From an uncultured Chloroflexota bacterium (lineage in GTDB: Bacteria; Chloroflexota; Anaerolineae; Anaerolineales; Anaerolineaceae), in contig CACYHU010000004.1 in NCBI GenBank assembly GCA_902774215.1, positions 1 to 64,000 of the forward strand: DNA of 64,000 bases, given 5' to 3'. How positions within the stretch are numbered: position 1 is the first letter of the stretch; each line of letters begins with the position of its first letter. The notes beneath the pieces are model-generated. The model saw only the letters and a program-made list of their open reading frames with translations. It did not search any database and was not told the origin of the DNA. A program made the position numbers and the translations under genes. Shown here piece by piece: positions 9,122 through 19,438 of the stretch.

Positions 9122-9458
9122 TATTTCTGAAATGCTGGGTGATGCGATTTTTAGAACATTCCTTTGTTTTTGTTTTTCCGCATCAAATTGTTTTGTACAT
9201 CCGGATTACTAGTCCCAGATATACAAATCCGACTTTTTTCCTAACAATAGTCATTTTTTTTTTATGACATGTCGCTGGTGGAAATATGATATTTTCAAAT
9301 TACATTCTTTTTTATGACAAAATACCATAGGAAAGAGGGTGACATTTAGCAGAGGTGAATTTTGTACTCAGAACAACTTGGGCTGAAAGTTCATTATAAT
9401 AAAAGAACCGTTGAGATAAGCAAAATCAGATAAAGTGATTTTCGAAAGGGTCTGAATC
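9122..9458. other. Intergenic stretch, promoter-like only
   Basis: No gene seen. A TATAAT hexamer at about 9393-9398 lies 60 bases upstream of the next start and may be its -10 box. Confidence 0.35.
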
Positions 9459-10754
9459 ATGGAATATCAATTGAATGACAAAGGTTTCGCAAAATGGATG
9501 TTGGATAATCTGCCGGATCCAATGTTCATCGAGTACTACAATGTATATCAAAATGATGTAAAGTCCGCATTAATCCAACGGAAGAAAATCTGGTACGGGG
9601 ATGGAATGGAAATAATCACCCCGGCAATTCTCCATGATTTGAAGTCCGAACTGTCTGATGAATTGAAAATTCAAACGATAATAATGATCGCTGTCATCAG
9701 TTTTATGGAACTATTTCTGAGCCAGGTCTCAACACCTACAGAGAAATCTGATTATAATGAATATCCCAGGAAAGAAGCTTCCCTTGATAATCAGCCAAAA
9801 CCTGAAGAAAGCTCATATGAACTAATTTCAGAACAACTGGAAATCCAGGATTCCTTTATCAATTCACCAGTATCAGTATCTAATATAGCTCCAGTTCATA
9901 TTCCTGAAAAAAAGGCAGAAGTTCAGAAAAAAAAGGAAAGTTTCCCAAAAAAAGAAAGTCACAAAAACGCAGAATTAGCAGCTGTTGATGAAAAAAATGA
10001 CGGTGCTAAGCTTCGTAAAGATTTGTCATTTACAGATTACAAATTTACACAGCCAGATTCATTTACATATAAAGGAGAAACTTACTCAACTAAAGAATTT
10101 TCGAAACTTTACATCAAGGTTCTGGAACTTTTGATTCGCGATTATCCAGAAAAAATGTCTCAATTAGCAGAAAAGTATCCCCGCTGGTTCAAATATGAGC
10201 CTTTCGGTTCTGTTACGAGCCAGCAACTTTCTAACGGAATTTATGCAGGAACGAATTATCATCGTTATGATTATGCAAAATTCCTGCAAAAAATATTTGA
10301 TGATCTTGGACTGTCCAGAGACACCTTGATCATCGACAGTCATCGTGATTATAAAGGGCATTCATATAGGCAAAACAAAGTAAGCCAATCTATGAAAACG
10401 GAGGAAACAGTTCTAAATTTCAATGATGACTGGAGTTTTACAGTACCGGTATCATATACACTGAGAGGAAAGAAGACGGAAATTAATACAAGAAAATGGG
10501 TTGATATGTATATCTCGGTATTGGAGGATCTAATTGCAATTAATCCATATCGCATGAAATATTTACCGTCTATTGATCATAAGAGCTTCTCCAATAATGA
10601 TTTTTCAACAATTCGTTTCAAGGTTTTATCTAATGGCATACGTGTAGCAAGATTCAAAGCAAATGAGATTAAGGAGATGCTTATACAAATTTTTTCTTAC
10701 CTCAACCTTTCATCAGCTGATTTTGAAATGCATGCAGAAAAAGAGGCTGAGTAA
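9459..10754 (+). CDS. Unknown protein with two 'LSNG' domain repeats
   Basis: The 431-residue protein has an N-terminal domain (1-90), a Lys/Glu-rich linker (about 95-190) and two related domains of about 90 residues at 200-285 and 327-418. Both repeats share a beta start (FTYKGETY; VSYTLRGKKT), a helix (KLYIKVLELL; DMYISVLEDL), a conserved LSNGI and a final helix ending in LGL or LNL. The same domain, with PITFTL and LSNGL, opens the 315-aa protein at 24480-25427. No catalytic motif is evident, so it may be a protein- or DNA-recognition module. The ATG follows AAAGGG. It sits just upstream of the MORC-Z1-AIPR cassette and downstream of the RelE-UvrD helicase. Confidence 0.75.
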   Translation: MEYQLNDKGFAKWMLDNLPDPMFIEYYNVYQNDVKSALIQRKKIWYGDGMEIITPAILHDLKSELSDELKIQTIIMIAVISFMELFLSQVSTPTEKSDYNEYPRKEASLDNQPKPEESSYELISEQLEIQDSFINSPVSVSNIAPVHIPEKKAEVQKKKESFPKKESHKNAELAAVDEKNDGAKLRKDLSFTDYKFTQPDSFTYKGETYSTKEFSKLYIKVLELLIRDYPEKMSQLAEKYPRWFKYEPFGSVTSQQLSNGIYAGTNYHRYDYAKFLQKIFDDLGLSRDTLIIDSHRDYKGHSYRQNKVSQSMKTEETVLNFNDDWSFTVPVSYTLRGKKTEINTRKWVDMYISVLEDLIAINPYRMKYLPSIDHKSFSNNDFSTIRFKVLSNGIRVARFKANEIKEMLIQIFSYLNLSSADFEMHAEKEAE

Positions 10755-10844
10755 AGATAATTATTCGCCGCACATTTATTCAATAACTAAGAGATATGAA
10801 TAAAAATGATAGCAGAAATAAAACTTTTAATTAAGGTATAAAAA

Positions 10845-12344
10845 ATGTACTCCGAGGATTATGAATTAGCTAAACCAAATGCAGCATCGTTGATGCAGTC
10901 CCTGCGCGCATTTGGATATGATACCGCTACTGCTGTAGCAGATCTTATTGACAACAGTATTACGGCACAAGCTTCTAGGATTTTTATCCAGTTCGAATGG
11001 AACGATGGGAATCCTTGGATATCAATTGCTGATGATGGGTTCGGAATGTCAGAAAGTGAACTCTTTGAAGCAATGAAAACTGGAAGCAAAAATCCGTTAG
11101 ATGTAAGAAATGCTGATGATTTAGGACGTTTTGGTCTTGGTCTTAAAACGGCTTCATTCTCTCAATGCAAACGATTAACAGTTGCTTCAAAGAAAAAAGA
11201 TGATCAACTATATGTCAGATGCTGGGATCTTGATGTTGTTTCTGTTAAAAATGATTGGATTTTGCTGAAAAAAGCTTCGGATTGTGCTCTAAAAATAATT
11301 CAAGATTATTTTGCGGCTGAAAGTTCCGGAACGCTCGTTATTTGGGAAAAAATCGATCGAATAATTCCTGGTACGCATGTAGATGATGAGGAATACCAAA
11401 ATGCCTTTTTATCATTTGCAAAAGCTGTAAAAGATCATATCTCTTTAGTTTTTTCTTCATATATGTATGGAACAAGAAAAATACAGTTTTATCTAAATGG
11501 AATGTTGGTTCAAATGTGGGATCCATTTATGTCCGACAACACATATACCACAAGAATGCCTGGAGAGATTCTGTATGTAAATGGGAGAGAGGTGCGAATA
11601 AAGTCGTTTATCCTACCTCATCAGAGTAAGATTTCTCCTGAGGAGTATGATCAAGGGGCAGGTCTTCATGGTTGGACTGCTCAGCAAGGATTTTATGTTT
11701 ATAGAAATAACCGGTTGATTGTGGCTGGAGATTGGCTGATTCCCGGATTGGAAAAACAGGAGCAATATCGATTAGCAAGAATTCGAGTTGATATTGGGAA
11801 TGAAACAGACAGTGAATGGAATATAGATGTGAGAAAATCAGTTGCTGTTCCGCCAATATCAATTCAAAAAGAATTAAAACGAATTGCTGTTGCAGCGCAA
11901 AGAGAGTCATCAAAGATTTACAGACACAGAGGGAAAAAACTTGCCCGATCAGTAAAGAAAGAGCAACAATTTGTCTGGCATCAAAATGTGAGGAATGGAA
12001 AGCTCGGATATGAAATCAATCGCAATCATCCAATTATTAGGAGTTTACTCCAAACTGATACAAAGGGGGAAATTAAACAGCTCCTTTCATTAATAGAGGA
12101 AACGATTCCTGTTCCGATGATTATTTCTGATTACTCCGAAAAATCAAAAGAAATGCTGAATCCATTCGAAGGTAAAACTACAGATGCTTTTGATGGGATG
12201 ATTAAAGTTCTATATGATATGTATCGTTCTAATGGATGTTCTCCAAATGAAGCAATCGAAAACATTGCCAATACTGAGCCATATATCTATTCTCCTGAAA
12301 AAGTTTCTTTATTCTGTGAAAGAGAGGGTATAAACAATGGGTGA
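10845..12344 (+). CDS. MORC-like GHKL ATPase of a Z1/AIPR cassette
   Basis: A GHKL-fold ATPase: the N-box DLIDNS (33-38), ADDGFGM (62-68) and the GRFGLGLKTASFS lid (94-106) are intact. The second half, through about residue 370, fits the S5-like transducer domain of MutL/MORC-type ATPases. It is the first gene of a tightly overlapping four-gene operon, and its last 8 bases overlap the Z1 gene. Iyer and colleagues described bacterial operons joining MORC-like ATPases, Z1 helicases and nucleases to restriction-modification. Presumed role: ATP-driven clamp or loop formation on DNA during phage restriction. Confidence 0.9.
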   Translation: MYSEDYELAKPNAASLMQSLRAFGYDTATAVADLIDNSITAQASRIFIQFEWNDGNPWISIADDGFGMSESELFEAMKTGSKNPLDVRNADDLGRFGLGLKTASFSQCKRLTVASKKKDDQLYVRCWDLDVVSVKNDWILLKKASDCALKIIQDYFAAESSGTLVIWEKIDRIIPGTHVDDEEYQNAFLSFAKAVKDHISLVFSSYMYGTRKIQFYLNGMLVQMWDPFMSDNTYTTRMPGEILYVNGREVRIKSFILPHQSKISPEEYDQGAGLHGWTAQQGFYVYRNNRLIVAGDWLIPGLEKQEQYRLARIRVDIGNETDSEWNIDVRKSVAVPPISIQKELKRIAVAAQRESSKIYRHRGKKLARSVKKEQQFVWHQNVRNGKLGYEINRNHPIIRSLLQTDTKGEIKQLLSLIEETIPVPMIISDYSEKSKEMLNPFEGKTTDAFDGMIKVLYDMYRSNGCSPNEAIENIANTEPYIYSPEKVSLFCEREGINNG

Positions 12345-15129
12345 CACTCTATATTCTGTAATTTATGATAACGTAATGAAACTACTCGTTCAGCAAAGAA
12401 TCACACCTGATGGGCTTCAATCAGAGATAATGAAAATGCAAATGATGTTTGGGCCATACTACCAAGATGAAATGATTAATACTGAAGATCTTTTGCGGCA
12501 GGTATTATTTGATTATGGCGTTTTTGAAGGAAATGCAAAAATTTTGGAGGATAACAAGGATCACAAAGAATGGCTCGCAGATGAAAGAGCTTCCATTCAA
12601 TGGAATTTTTGGAATAGATACAAAAAATATTTAGAGGTAGATGAGAAACTTCCGCCTGCTGTTGTTGACAGCATAGACCAAACAACTGAAGAAATATTAA
12701 AGAGATTGGAAAGTCCCTCAAGAAAAGGATCTTGGGATCGACGAGGAATGGTAGTTGGTAATGTTCAATCGGGTAAAACCAGTAATTACACCGGTTTGAT
12801 CTCTAAAGCTGTTGATGCTGGTTATAAAATAGTTATTATTCTTGCCGGATTAAACAATGATCTTCGCAGCCAAACTCAGAAAAGAATTGACTTGGGTTTT
12901 ATTGGGCGCGACACAAGAAAAAAAGACTCTTATAATCAAACCTCGTCGAAAATAGGTGCAGGACTGCTTCCTGGTTTTAATGAGTCTCATGTAATCGCCG
13001 TAACCAGCGCAGATGCAAATGGGGATTTCAAGAAAAGTGTTCATCACTCGGTCACTATAACTCCCGGTGGGGATCCTATTATTGCGGTTATCAAAAAAAA
13101 TGTTACACCGCTCAATAATCTTTTGAATTGGTTTACCGGAACAAATAATTCTGGAAAGATCGTCAATGTTCCATTGCTATTAATTGATGATGAAGCAGAC
13201 AATGCGTCGGTAGATACAAAAGCAGCAAAACGTACTGGAATAACAGATGTTGATCCGGATGCTGCTGAACAGGATCCAACAAAGATTAATGGATTGATAC
13301 GTCAAATACTTAACTGTTTTTCGCAAAGCGCTTATGTTGGTTATACTGCCACCCCGTTTGCAAACATCTTTATTTATCCAACTGATGAAAATAATATCGG
13401 TGAAAAATATGGAGAAGATTTATATCCCAGAAGCTTTATAGTTAACCTTCACGCACCTTCGAACTATATTGGTCCTGAAAAGGTTTTTGGATTATATAGA
13501 GATCGAACTGCGAATATTGATGAAGTTATGCCGCTGCCTTTAACGAGAACAGCAGATGATTATTTGTTGTATTTTCCGGAAAAGCATAAAAAAGATCTAA
13601 TTGTTACTGGTATACCGGATTCTTTACGTCTCGCGATTTATTCATTTATTCTATCAGCTGCAGCAAGAGATGTAAGAGGACAAGGGAAAAAGCATCACTC
13701 TATGCTTGTCCATGTTACCCGTTATGTTGACGTTCAGTCTCAGATTACCGACATACTAAAAGACGTTGTCAAACAGATCGTCCTTCAGTTAGAGATGAAA
13801 ACAGGTCCTCAATACTATTCATTAATAGCTGATTTGGAAGAATTATGGGAAAGGGATTTCGTTCCAACTACAAAATCCGTTCAAGCATCATTGAACGATA
13901 ACAACATATCTGAAATAACTTGGGCAGAAATAAAAGATCGCCTGTACACTTGCACATCTAAAATTGAGGTTAAATCTGTAAATGGAAAAGCGGCAGATGG
14001 CGGTTTGGAATATGATTCTTATCCCAATGGCTGCACAGTTATTGCTGTGGGAGGTGACAAACTTTCAAGAGGTTTAACCTTAGAAGGTCTAACCGTAAGC
14101 TATTATGCACGTCTTACAAAAATGTATGATACGCTTCTGCAAATGGGACGCTGGTTTGGATACAGGAACGGTTATGCTGATTTATGCAGACTTTACACCA
14201 GCAGTCAGTTAATCGAGTGGTATCGCCATATAGCCGTTGCTAATGAAGAACTTAGGCGTGAACTTGATGATATGGCTGATATGAAGGCTACGCCGGAATC
14301 GTATGGGCTTAAGGTTAGAACACATCCTGATGGTATGCTGATTACGGCAATGAATAAAATGAGAAATTCGGAAGTCCGCTCAGTAGCATTTGCAGGAGAA
14401 TTGGTGCAGATCACTCGTTTTTACAAAGATAACCCATGTAACCAGAAAAATATTAAATATGCAGGTGAATGGTTGGAAAGCTTGGGCGCCCCCAGTATGC
14501 GTCCTTGTACAGAAACGAGAAATAATTATTTATGGAAAGGTGTTAAACCCGAGTCTATTATAGATTTTTTGCAAAACATCAGAATTCATCATTCTTGTTT
14601 TAATGCTTCGCCAAAAATTGTAAGCAAATATATTCAGAACCAAAATGAAGACAATGAGCTTGTTGATTGGACTGTAGCATTAATATCAACTAATTCGGGA
14701 GAACCGGACATAATTGCTGAGTTGCCTTTTGGATTAACCTGGCGTACTGATGATACAAAGAATCATGGTAACAGTAATGATACTGTTTATTTGATTAGGA
14801 ACAATCTGATAACTGAAACAGATCAGGATGTTGACTTAACAGATGATGAAAAAAGAATTGCAATGCAACTTACTATTGATAATTGGAAGCCAATTGGAAG
14901 ATCCCAAAATCCACCGACTAAAATGTCGCCAAAACAAGTAAGAAATGCTAGGAGTGCGAAAAAAGGTCTGTTGTTGATATATATTTTCCTATCAGGTGAA
15001 ATTGTGGGACAGCCTTACTCGAACAAATACCTTGGATACGCTATAAGTTTTCCCGGAAGCAAAAATATAAGACCTGTTGAATATCGAGTCGATGAAGTAT
15101 ATTTAAGGAATGATTTTGATGAAGAATGA
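12337..15129 (+). CDS. Z1-domain SF2-type helicase/ATPase
   Basis: A 930-residue P-loop NTPase with Walker A GNVQSGKT (141-148), an IDDEAD motif II around residue 285, YVGYTATPFAN (motif III region) and MGRWFGYRNGY (motif VI region). These are the hallmarks of the Z1 family, a helicase-like group tied to restriction systems. The ATG at 12337 lies inside the end of the MORC gene, and its own end overlaps the nuclease gene, so translation is coupled. It probably translocates on DNA and hands substrate to the adjoining PD-(D/E)XK nuclease. The length is typical. A second, shorter Z1 protein is encoded at 44250-46091. Confidence 0.92.
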   Translation: MGDTLYSVIYDNVMKLLVQQRITPDGLQSEIMKMQMMFGPYYQDEMINTEDLLRQVLFDYGVFEGNAKILEDNKDHKEWLADERASIQWNFWNRYKKYLEVDEKLPPAVVDSIDQTTEEILKRLESPSRKGSWDRRGMVVGNVQSGKTSNYTGLISKAVDAGYKIVIILAGLNNDLRSQTQKRIDLGFIGRDTRKKDSYNQTSSKIGAGLLPGFNESHVIAVTSADANGDFKKSVHHSVTITPGGDPIIAVIKKNVTPLNNLLNWFTGTNNSGKIVNVPLLLIDDEADNASVDTKAAKRTGITDVDPDAAEQDPTKINGLIRQILNCFSQSAYVGYTATPFANIFIYPTDENNIGEKYGEDLYPRSFIVNLHAPSNYIGPEKVFGLYRDRTANIDEVMPLPLTRTADDYLLYFPEKHKKDLIVTGIPDSLRLAIYSFILSAAARDVRGQGKKHHSMLVHVTRYVDVQSQITDILKDVVKQIVLQLEMKTGPQYYSLIADLEELWERDFVPTTKSVQASLNDNNISEITWAEIKDRLYTCTSKIEVKSVNGKAADGGLEYDSYPNGCTVIAVGGDKLSRGLTLEGLTVSYYARLTKMYDTLLQMGRWFGYRNGYADLCRLYTSSQLIEWYRHIAVANEELRRELDDMADMKATPESYGLKVRTHPDGMLITAMNKMRNSEVRSVAFAGELVQITRFYKDNPCNQKNIKYAGEWLESLGAPSMRPCTETRNNYLWKGVKPESIIDFLQNIRIHHSCFNASPKIVSKYIQNQNEDNELVDWTVALISTNSGEPDIIAELPFGLTWRTDDTKNHGNSNDTVYLIRNNLITETDQDVDLTDDEKRIAMQLTIDNWKPIGRSQNPPTKMSPKQVRNARSAKKGLLLIYIFLSGEIVGQPYSNKYLGYAISFPGSKNIRPVEYRVDEVYLRNDFDEE

Positions 15130-16129
15130 TAATCTAAATACGATATGGATGGAGATTGAATCTAACAGGGATCATTCTAAAAATATTTTGCAACGAATGA
15201 TATATGTTCATCTGCTTTGGCGAGCATACATCGGATGCAGCGGAATACCTTCACGAAGATTTCTCACTTTAGAGATTCCATATGACAAAAAAAATGAATT
15301 CAGCTCCTTTATTGTTCCTCAGGGGTTCACTTTATCCATTGGAAAACCAAGCGTTGATCACAATGGATATGCTGCATGTATTTTGCAGGCTGCTTCTTCA
15401 GATCAAAATGATGTATTCACTGTAGTTGCACAAGATATTCTTGAAGAATTAAGTAAACAAAGCGATGTTGGTAAATACATTTCTGTACTGAAAAATCGAA
15501 TAATTAAATGGAGAGATTTCTTTAGAAATCCATCTGGGAACAAATTATCTAATAAAGCAGTCATTGGTCTAATCGGAGAATTGACATTTATTAGAAAAAT
15601 GCATGAAGCCGGGATGGATATAATATCAGAATTATGGAATGGCCCTATAAAAGCAGCACAAGATTTCCAGGGTATTCATACAGCTTTTGAAATAAAAACA
15701 TCTGGTATGCACAGTTTGGATTATGTTCATATTTCCAGCGAAGAACAATTAGATGAGGGCAATTGGAATGCTCTTTTTCTCATAGTTTACAGAGTTGAAC
15801 GAAATGATGCGGTTGAGAATATGCTTCCTGTATTAATTGAAAATGTTGCAAAATTGCTGTCTGAGCAGCAAAGACTAAATTATTATGCTAAGTTAACATG
15901 TCTGGGGTACTCAAGAAAAGACAAAGCATTATACAACAAAGGATATATTATCAAAGAACAGAAAGCATATTTAATTAAAAAGGGTTTTCCGAGAGTGTTG
16001 AAGACTGATCTTCCGCAAGGTATTACCAATATAAGTTATCAACTGTCATTGCAAAATTGTGAGAAATATATATCAGGTCAGGATGATATCGTAGCTGCAA
16101 TTAAGGAGTATGAAAATGGCGAAAACTGA
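15119..16129 (+). CDS. PD-(D/E)XK motif protein (DUF4420-type nuclease)
   Basis: I place the start at 15119 rather than 15110 because AAGGA at 15105-15109 is nine bases from it. The protein contains GLIGELTFI (a helix with a conserved Glu) and DFQGIHTAFEIKTS, i.e. the D...ExK core of the PD-(D/E)XK nuclease fold, in the arrangement of the DUF4420 family that accompanies Z1 and AIPR proteins. It should be the DNA-cleaving subunit. It overlaps the Z1 gene upstream and the AIPR gene downstream, so all four products are likely made in fixed proportion. No methyltransferase is in the operon. Confidence 0.88.
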   Translation: MKNDNLNTIWMEIESNRDHSKNILQRMIYVHLLWRAYIGCSGIPSRRFLTLEIPYDKKNEFSSFIVPQGFTLSIGKPSVDHNGYAACILQAASSDQNDVFTVVAQDILEELSKQSDVGKYISVLKNRIIKWRDFFRNPSGNKLSNKAVIGLIGELTFIRKMHEAGMDIISELWNGPIKAAQDFQGIHTAFEIKTSGMHSLDYVHISSEEQLDEGNWNALFLIVYRVERNDAVENMLPVLIENVAKLLSEQQRLNYYAKLTCLGYSRKDKALYNKGYIIKEQKAYLIKKGFPRVLKTDLPQGITNISYQLSLQNCEKYISGQDDIVAAIKEYENGEN

Positions 16130-18230
16130 AGAACTTACCAAATTCTATGAGGATTTAAGTCAGGAAATAATCAACAAAGCCGCAATTGATGAGACTGAAG
16201 ACTATAGAGAAAATATATTCACACAAATATATATAGATTTTTTGTGTGAAGCAGCAGAAATTGAAGATGGCAATGTCTGTTATCATGAAGGGCGTGGAGT
16301 TAAAGTAAATGGATATAGTATTGATGAAGATGAAAACAATTTAGTACTCTTTGTATCAATTTATAAAAACAGCCCTCAGATTTTTTCAGTTGCTCCGTCA
16401 GACGCTGTTGCTATGATAAATAGAGCCAAACAGTTTTACATCAAATCGATGAAAAACTACCAGACAGATTTAGAGGAAGCTTATGGTGCTTTTGATCTTG
16501 CCCGCAGCATTTATGAGTATCGCGACAAAATAACAGAAGTAAAAATAATCCTGTTCACTAATGGAACTATTCGCTCAACTATGCTTGAAACTGAGAAAAT
16601 TGAAGGCGTTACGTTCATTCCATCTATCTGGGATCTTGAACGTATATACCGTGTCAGTACATCAGGAACTGCCAGAGAAAAAATTGAATTTGATTTGCTC
16701 GAACTTTCAGGTAAAACTCTTGAAGCAATAAAAGTAACGATTCCGGAGGAAGAGCATATTTCAAGAAATGGTGATAAAACTGTAAGCGGTGGGTATACGT
16801 CATACTTTACAGTTTTTCCGGGAGATGTCCTTTACAAGATTTATGAACGTTATGATGCTAGACTCCTTGAAAAAAACGTTCGAGCATTTTTGCAGGCTAA
16901 AGGCGGAGTCAATAAAGGGATTAGGGCCACAATTTTGGAAACTCCGGAAATGTTTCTGGCTTATAATAATGGCATTTCCGCAACTGCTGAACAGATATCA
17001 GTGACAAATGAAAGAAATGATACTTGTACTATTACTGGACTAAGCGATTTCCAGATAGTTAACGGCGGCCAAACAACGGCCTCAATTTTTAATGCTTGTA
17101 TTAAAGATAAAACACCATTAGATAAAATATATGTTCAGGCAAAAATAACTGTTTTGGCAGATCAGTCTCAAATGGATCGGGTTGTTCCTCAAATCTCTGC
17201 TTGTGCAAATACCCAAAACAAAGTCCAGCTTGCTGATTTTTCTGCAAATGATGAGTTTCATCAAAAAATTGAAAGTCTTTCCAGAACAGTTTGGGCTCCC
17301 GCAAAAACCGGCGGTGAGCAACAGACAAAATGGTTTTATGAACGTGCAAGAGGCCAATATGCAGATACGAGATCCAGAGAAAAAAATGTCAAATTCTTTG
17401 ATTCAATTTATCCTAAAGAACAATACTTTGATAAATTGGAACTTGCAAGGTATGAAAATGCATGGGACCAGCTTCCGTATATAACAAGCAAAGGCGGACA
17501 AGCAAGTTTCAGAGATTTTACTATAAGGCTGAAAAAAAGAGGAAAATTTGTTCCTGATCAGAATTACTATCAAGAATTGATAGCAAAAGCAATTTTATAT
17601 CGAAGAGTCAGACAGATTGTTAAATCACAAAAATTCCAGGGCTTTTGGGCTAATATTGCAGATTATACAATGGCATATATTAGTTTTAAAACAGCTCAAA
17701 GAATCGACCTAAATAAAATTTGGCGTCAACAGGCAGCCACCGAAGCTCTTGATCGAACGGCAGAAAATGTTTCTAATGCTATATATAAATATTTGACAGA
17801 AACATGCTCCGGAATTAATGTCACACAATGGTGTAAAAAAGAACAATGCTGGTTAGATATTAAAGATAAATTGAGTATTACCATTAATCCTGATCTTGTA
17901 TCAGAGCTTCTTCCCATCAGTAAAACAAAACAAACAGGAATTTCTTCATTGAATGATCCTGAAAAAGATCTAATCAACGATATAAAAAGTGTCAGCGCTG
18001 ATATTTGGTTTGCTGTTTCATCTTGGGGAAAAGAAACAGGCAATCTGCAGGGATTCCAGTGTGGTATTGCAAGGACTCTGGCAAATTATGTCGGATGGTA
18101 TAAAACGCCATCAATTAAGCAAGCAAAACAGGGAATAAAAATTCTTAATACTGCATATCAAGCAGGATTTATTTCAGATAATTCGATAAAAGAACTATTG
18201 CTTAGAAACATTGATTATACAGACATTTGA
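16116..18230 (+). CDS. AIPR family (abortive phage infection) protein
   Basis: The ATG at 16116 is seven bases from AAGGAG and lies inside the end of the nuclease gene. Recognisable AIPR features include FLAYNNGISATAE and LSDFQIVNGGQTTASIF (about residues 280-330), followed by a conserved ISACANTQNKV segment. AIPR proteins were named from lactococcal abortive-infection loci and recur with Z1, DUF4420 and MORC-like ATPases. The molecular activity is not established; an effector or nuclease role is usually proposed. It is the last gene of the operon, with noncoding IS21 end sequence beginning about 250 bp downstream. Confidence 0.9.
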   Translation: MAKTEELTKFYEDLSQEIINKAAIDETEDYRENIFTQIYIDFLCEAAEIEDGNVCYHEGRGVKVNGYSIDEDENNLVLFVSIYKNSPQIFSVAPSDAVAMINRAKQFYIKSMKNYQTDLEEAYGAFDLARSIYEYRDKITEVKIILFTNGTIRSTMLETEKIEGVTFIPSIWDLERIYRVSTSGTAREKIEFDLLELSGKTLEAIKVTIPEEEHISRNGDKTVSGGYTSYFTVFPGDVLYKIYERYDARLLEKNVRAFLQAKGGVNKGIRATILETPEMFLAYNNGISATAEQISVTNERNDTCTITGLSDFQIVNGGQTTASIFNACIKDKTPLDKIYVQAKITVLADQSQMDRVVPQISACANTQNKVQLADFSANDEFHQKIESLSRTVWAPAKTGGEQQTKWFYERARGQYADTRSREKNVKFFDSIYPKEQYFDKLELARYENAWDQLPYITSKGGQASFRDFTIRLKKRGKFVPDQNYYQELIAKAILYRRVRQIVKSQKFQGFWANIADYTMAYISFKTAQRIDLNKIWRQQAATEALDRTAENVSNAIYKYLTETCSGINVTQWCKKEQCWLDIKDKLSITINPDLVSELLPISKTKQTGISSLNDPEKDLINDIKSVSADIWFAVSSWGKETGNLQGFQCGIARTLANYVGWYKTPSIKQAKQGIKILNTAYQAGFISDNSIKELLLRNIDYTDI

Positions 18231-18475
18231 TTAAACTGTTGGCAGACAAATAGAAATTAAAAATTCTGTTATTGACTTGTTCTCAGGAACTGATGGATTA
18301 AGTTTGGGTTTTATGCACACTCAGACATGAAATTAAATTTGTCTTTGAAAATAATCTGCATTCTGCGGAGGTGAACAGCCACTGGAGCATTCCCCGGCCT
18401 TACTCAATATCAGCGGCCAACAGTTACTAAACCACTTTCCGTTCAATGATCTCAGATGACCTGAAAGCTGTAGAT

Positions 18476-19005
18476 TGTCAAGTAAAATTAACCCAGGGTC
18501 AATTTGTAGATTCCGACAGGATAGAGCGTTTGTACGGAGTTTTAGAGCCACCCTTCCGGAGAAATAGAGCCATTTTTCCGAATCAAGAGAGCCACCCATA
18601 TAATTTGATATGGCACACGGTTTGCGTGTGACTATCAATTATCAGGAGGTGGTCTAATGATTGACTGCCGTGAAATTCTGAGATTGCAGGATCTCGGAAA
18701 CAGTCAACGAAGTATAGCATTGGAAGTACAAAGTTCCAGAAATAAATACTGTCGCTGAAGTAATAGCTGCCGCAAATTCGGCAGGAATAACGTGGCCGTT
18801 GGATGATTCTGTATCCAATAATGATCTTCATGACATATTATTTCCGGGAAAATATGCTGATTCACAAGTGTACGTTATGCCCGATTTCCAATGGGTGCAT
18901 GACAGAACTGGAAAAACCAGGAGTTACTTTGGGACTACTCTGGAGTGAGTACAGCACAAAGGTCCGCAATGAGGGAGGAATGCCTTATATGCACACCCAG
19001 TTCTA
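18476..19005 (+). pseudogene. istA: IS21-family left end and broken istA
   Basis: Begins with TGTCAAGTAAAATTAACCCA, an IS21-like terminal repeat, followed by three spaced GAGCCA units (18545-18595) that look like transposase sites. AGGAGGT precedes an ATG at 18657. The product starts MIDCREILRLQDLGNSQRSI, then stops; the next frames read AGITWPLDD, MPDFQWVHDR and LEKPGVTLGLLWSEY, which are IstA N-terminal blocks. At least two frameshifts and loss of the rest make it dead. Confidence 0.8.
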
Positions 19006-19016
19006 AGGTGCTTTTT

Positions 19017-19298
19017 TCAAAACCCAGATAAGATAACGATACGGATCAAGACCATTTTTTTTGCAGTCTGAATCATACTGAAGAGGATCGCACTGCTTCG
19101 GGTTGCGCTCGGTGTATTAGCAAACAGAAAGTTTTTCCAGCCGATCACATTATCCGAGATCTCGGATAATGTGATCGGAAGAAAAAATTGCCTGTTTTTC
19201 GATACCATGAAATCCTGAGGTTGAAAATTCCTCGGATTCAATAATACACAGATTTCCAAATCTGTGAACTGTTCAAGAACAACCGTAATCAATGTCAT
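19017..19298 (-). pseudogene. tnpC: IS66-type transposase C-terminal fragment
   Basis: The minus-strand frame contains ISDNVIGWKNFLFANTP and RSSAILFSMIQTAKK. These correspond to the 'VGRKNWLFS' and 'YSIVETAKANGLNP' blocks at the C-terminus of IS66 TnpC transposases. Only this tail remains, abutting the IS21 debris. Confidence 0.65.
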
Positions 19299-19438
19299 TC
19301 GTTTGGCAGAGGAGAATGGACTGCAATATCCACCGTCAGAAATGTTTCAGATAAGGCTTTGTTTGAAACACTATAGTGTATGCTCTTTTCTCTACTTTTT
19401 TCAATATGTTCTATATTTGACGCTTACTCCTTTTTGAA

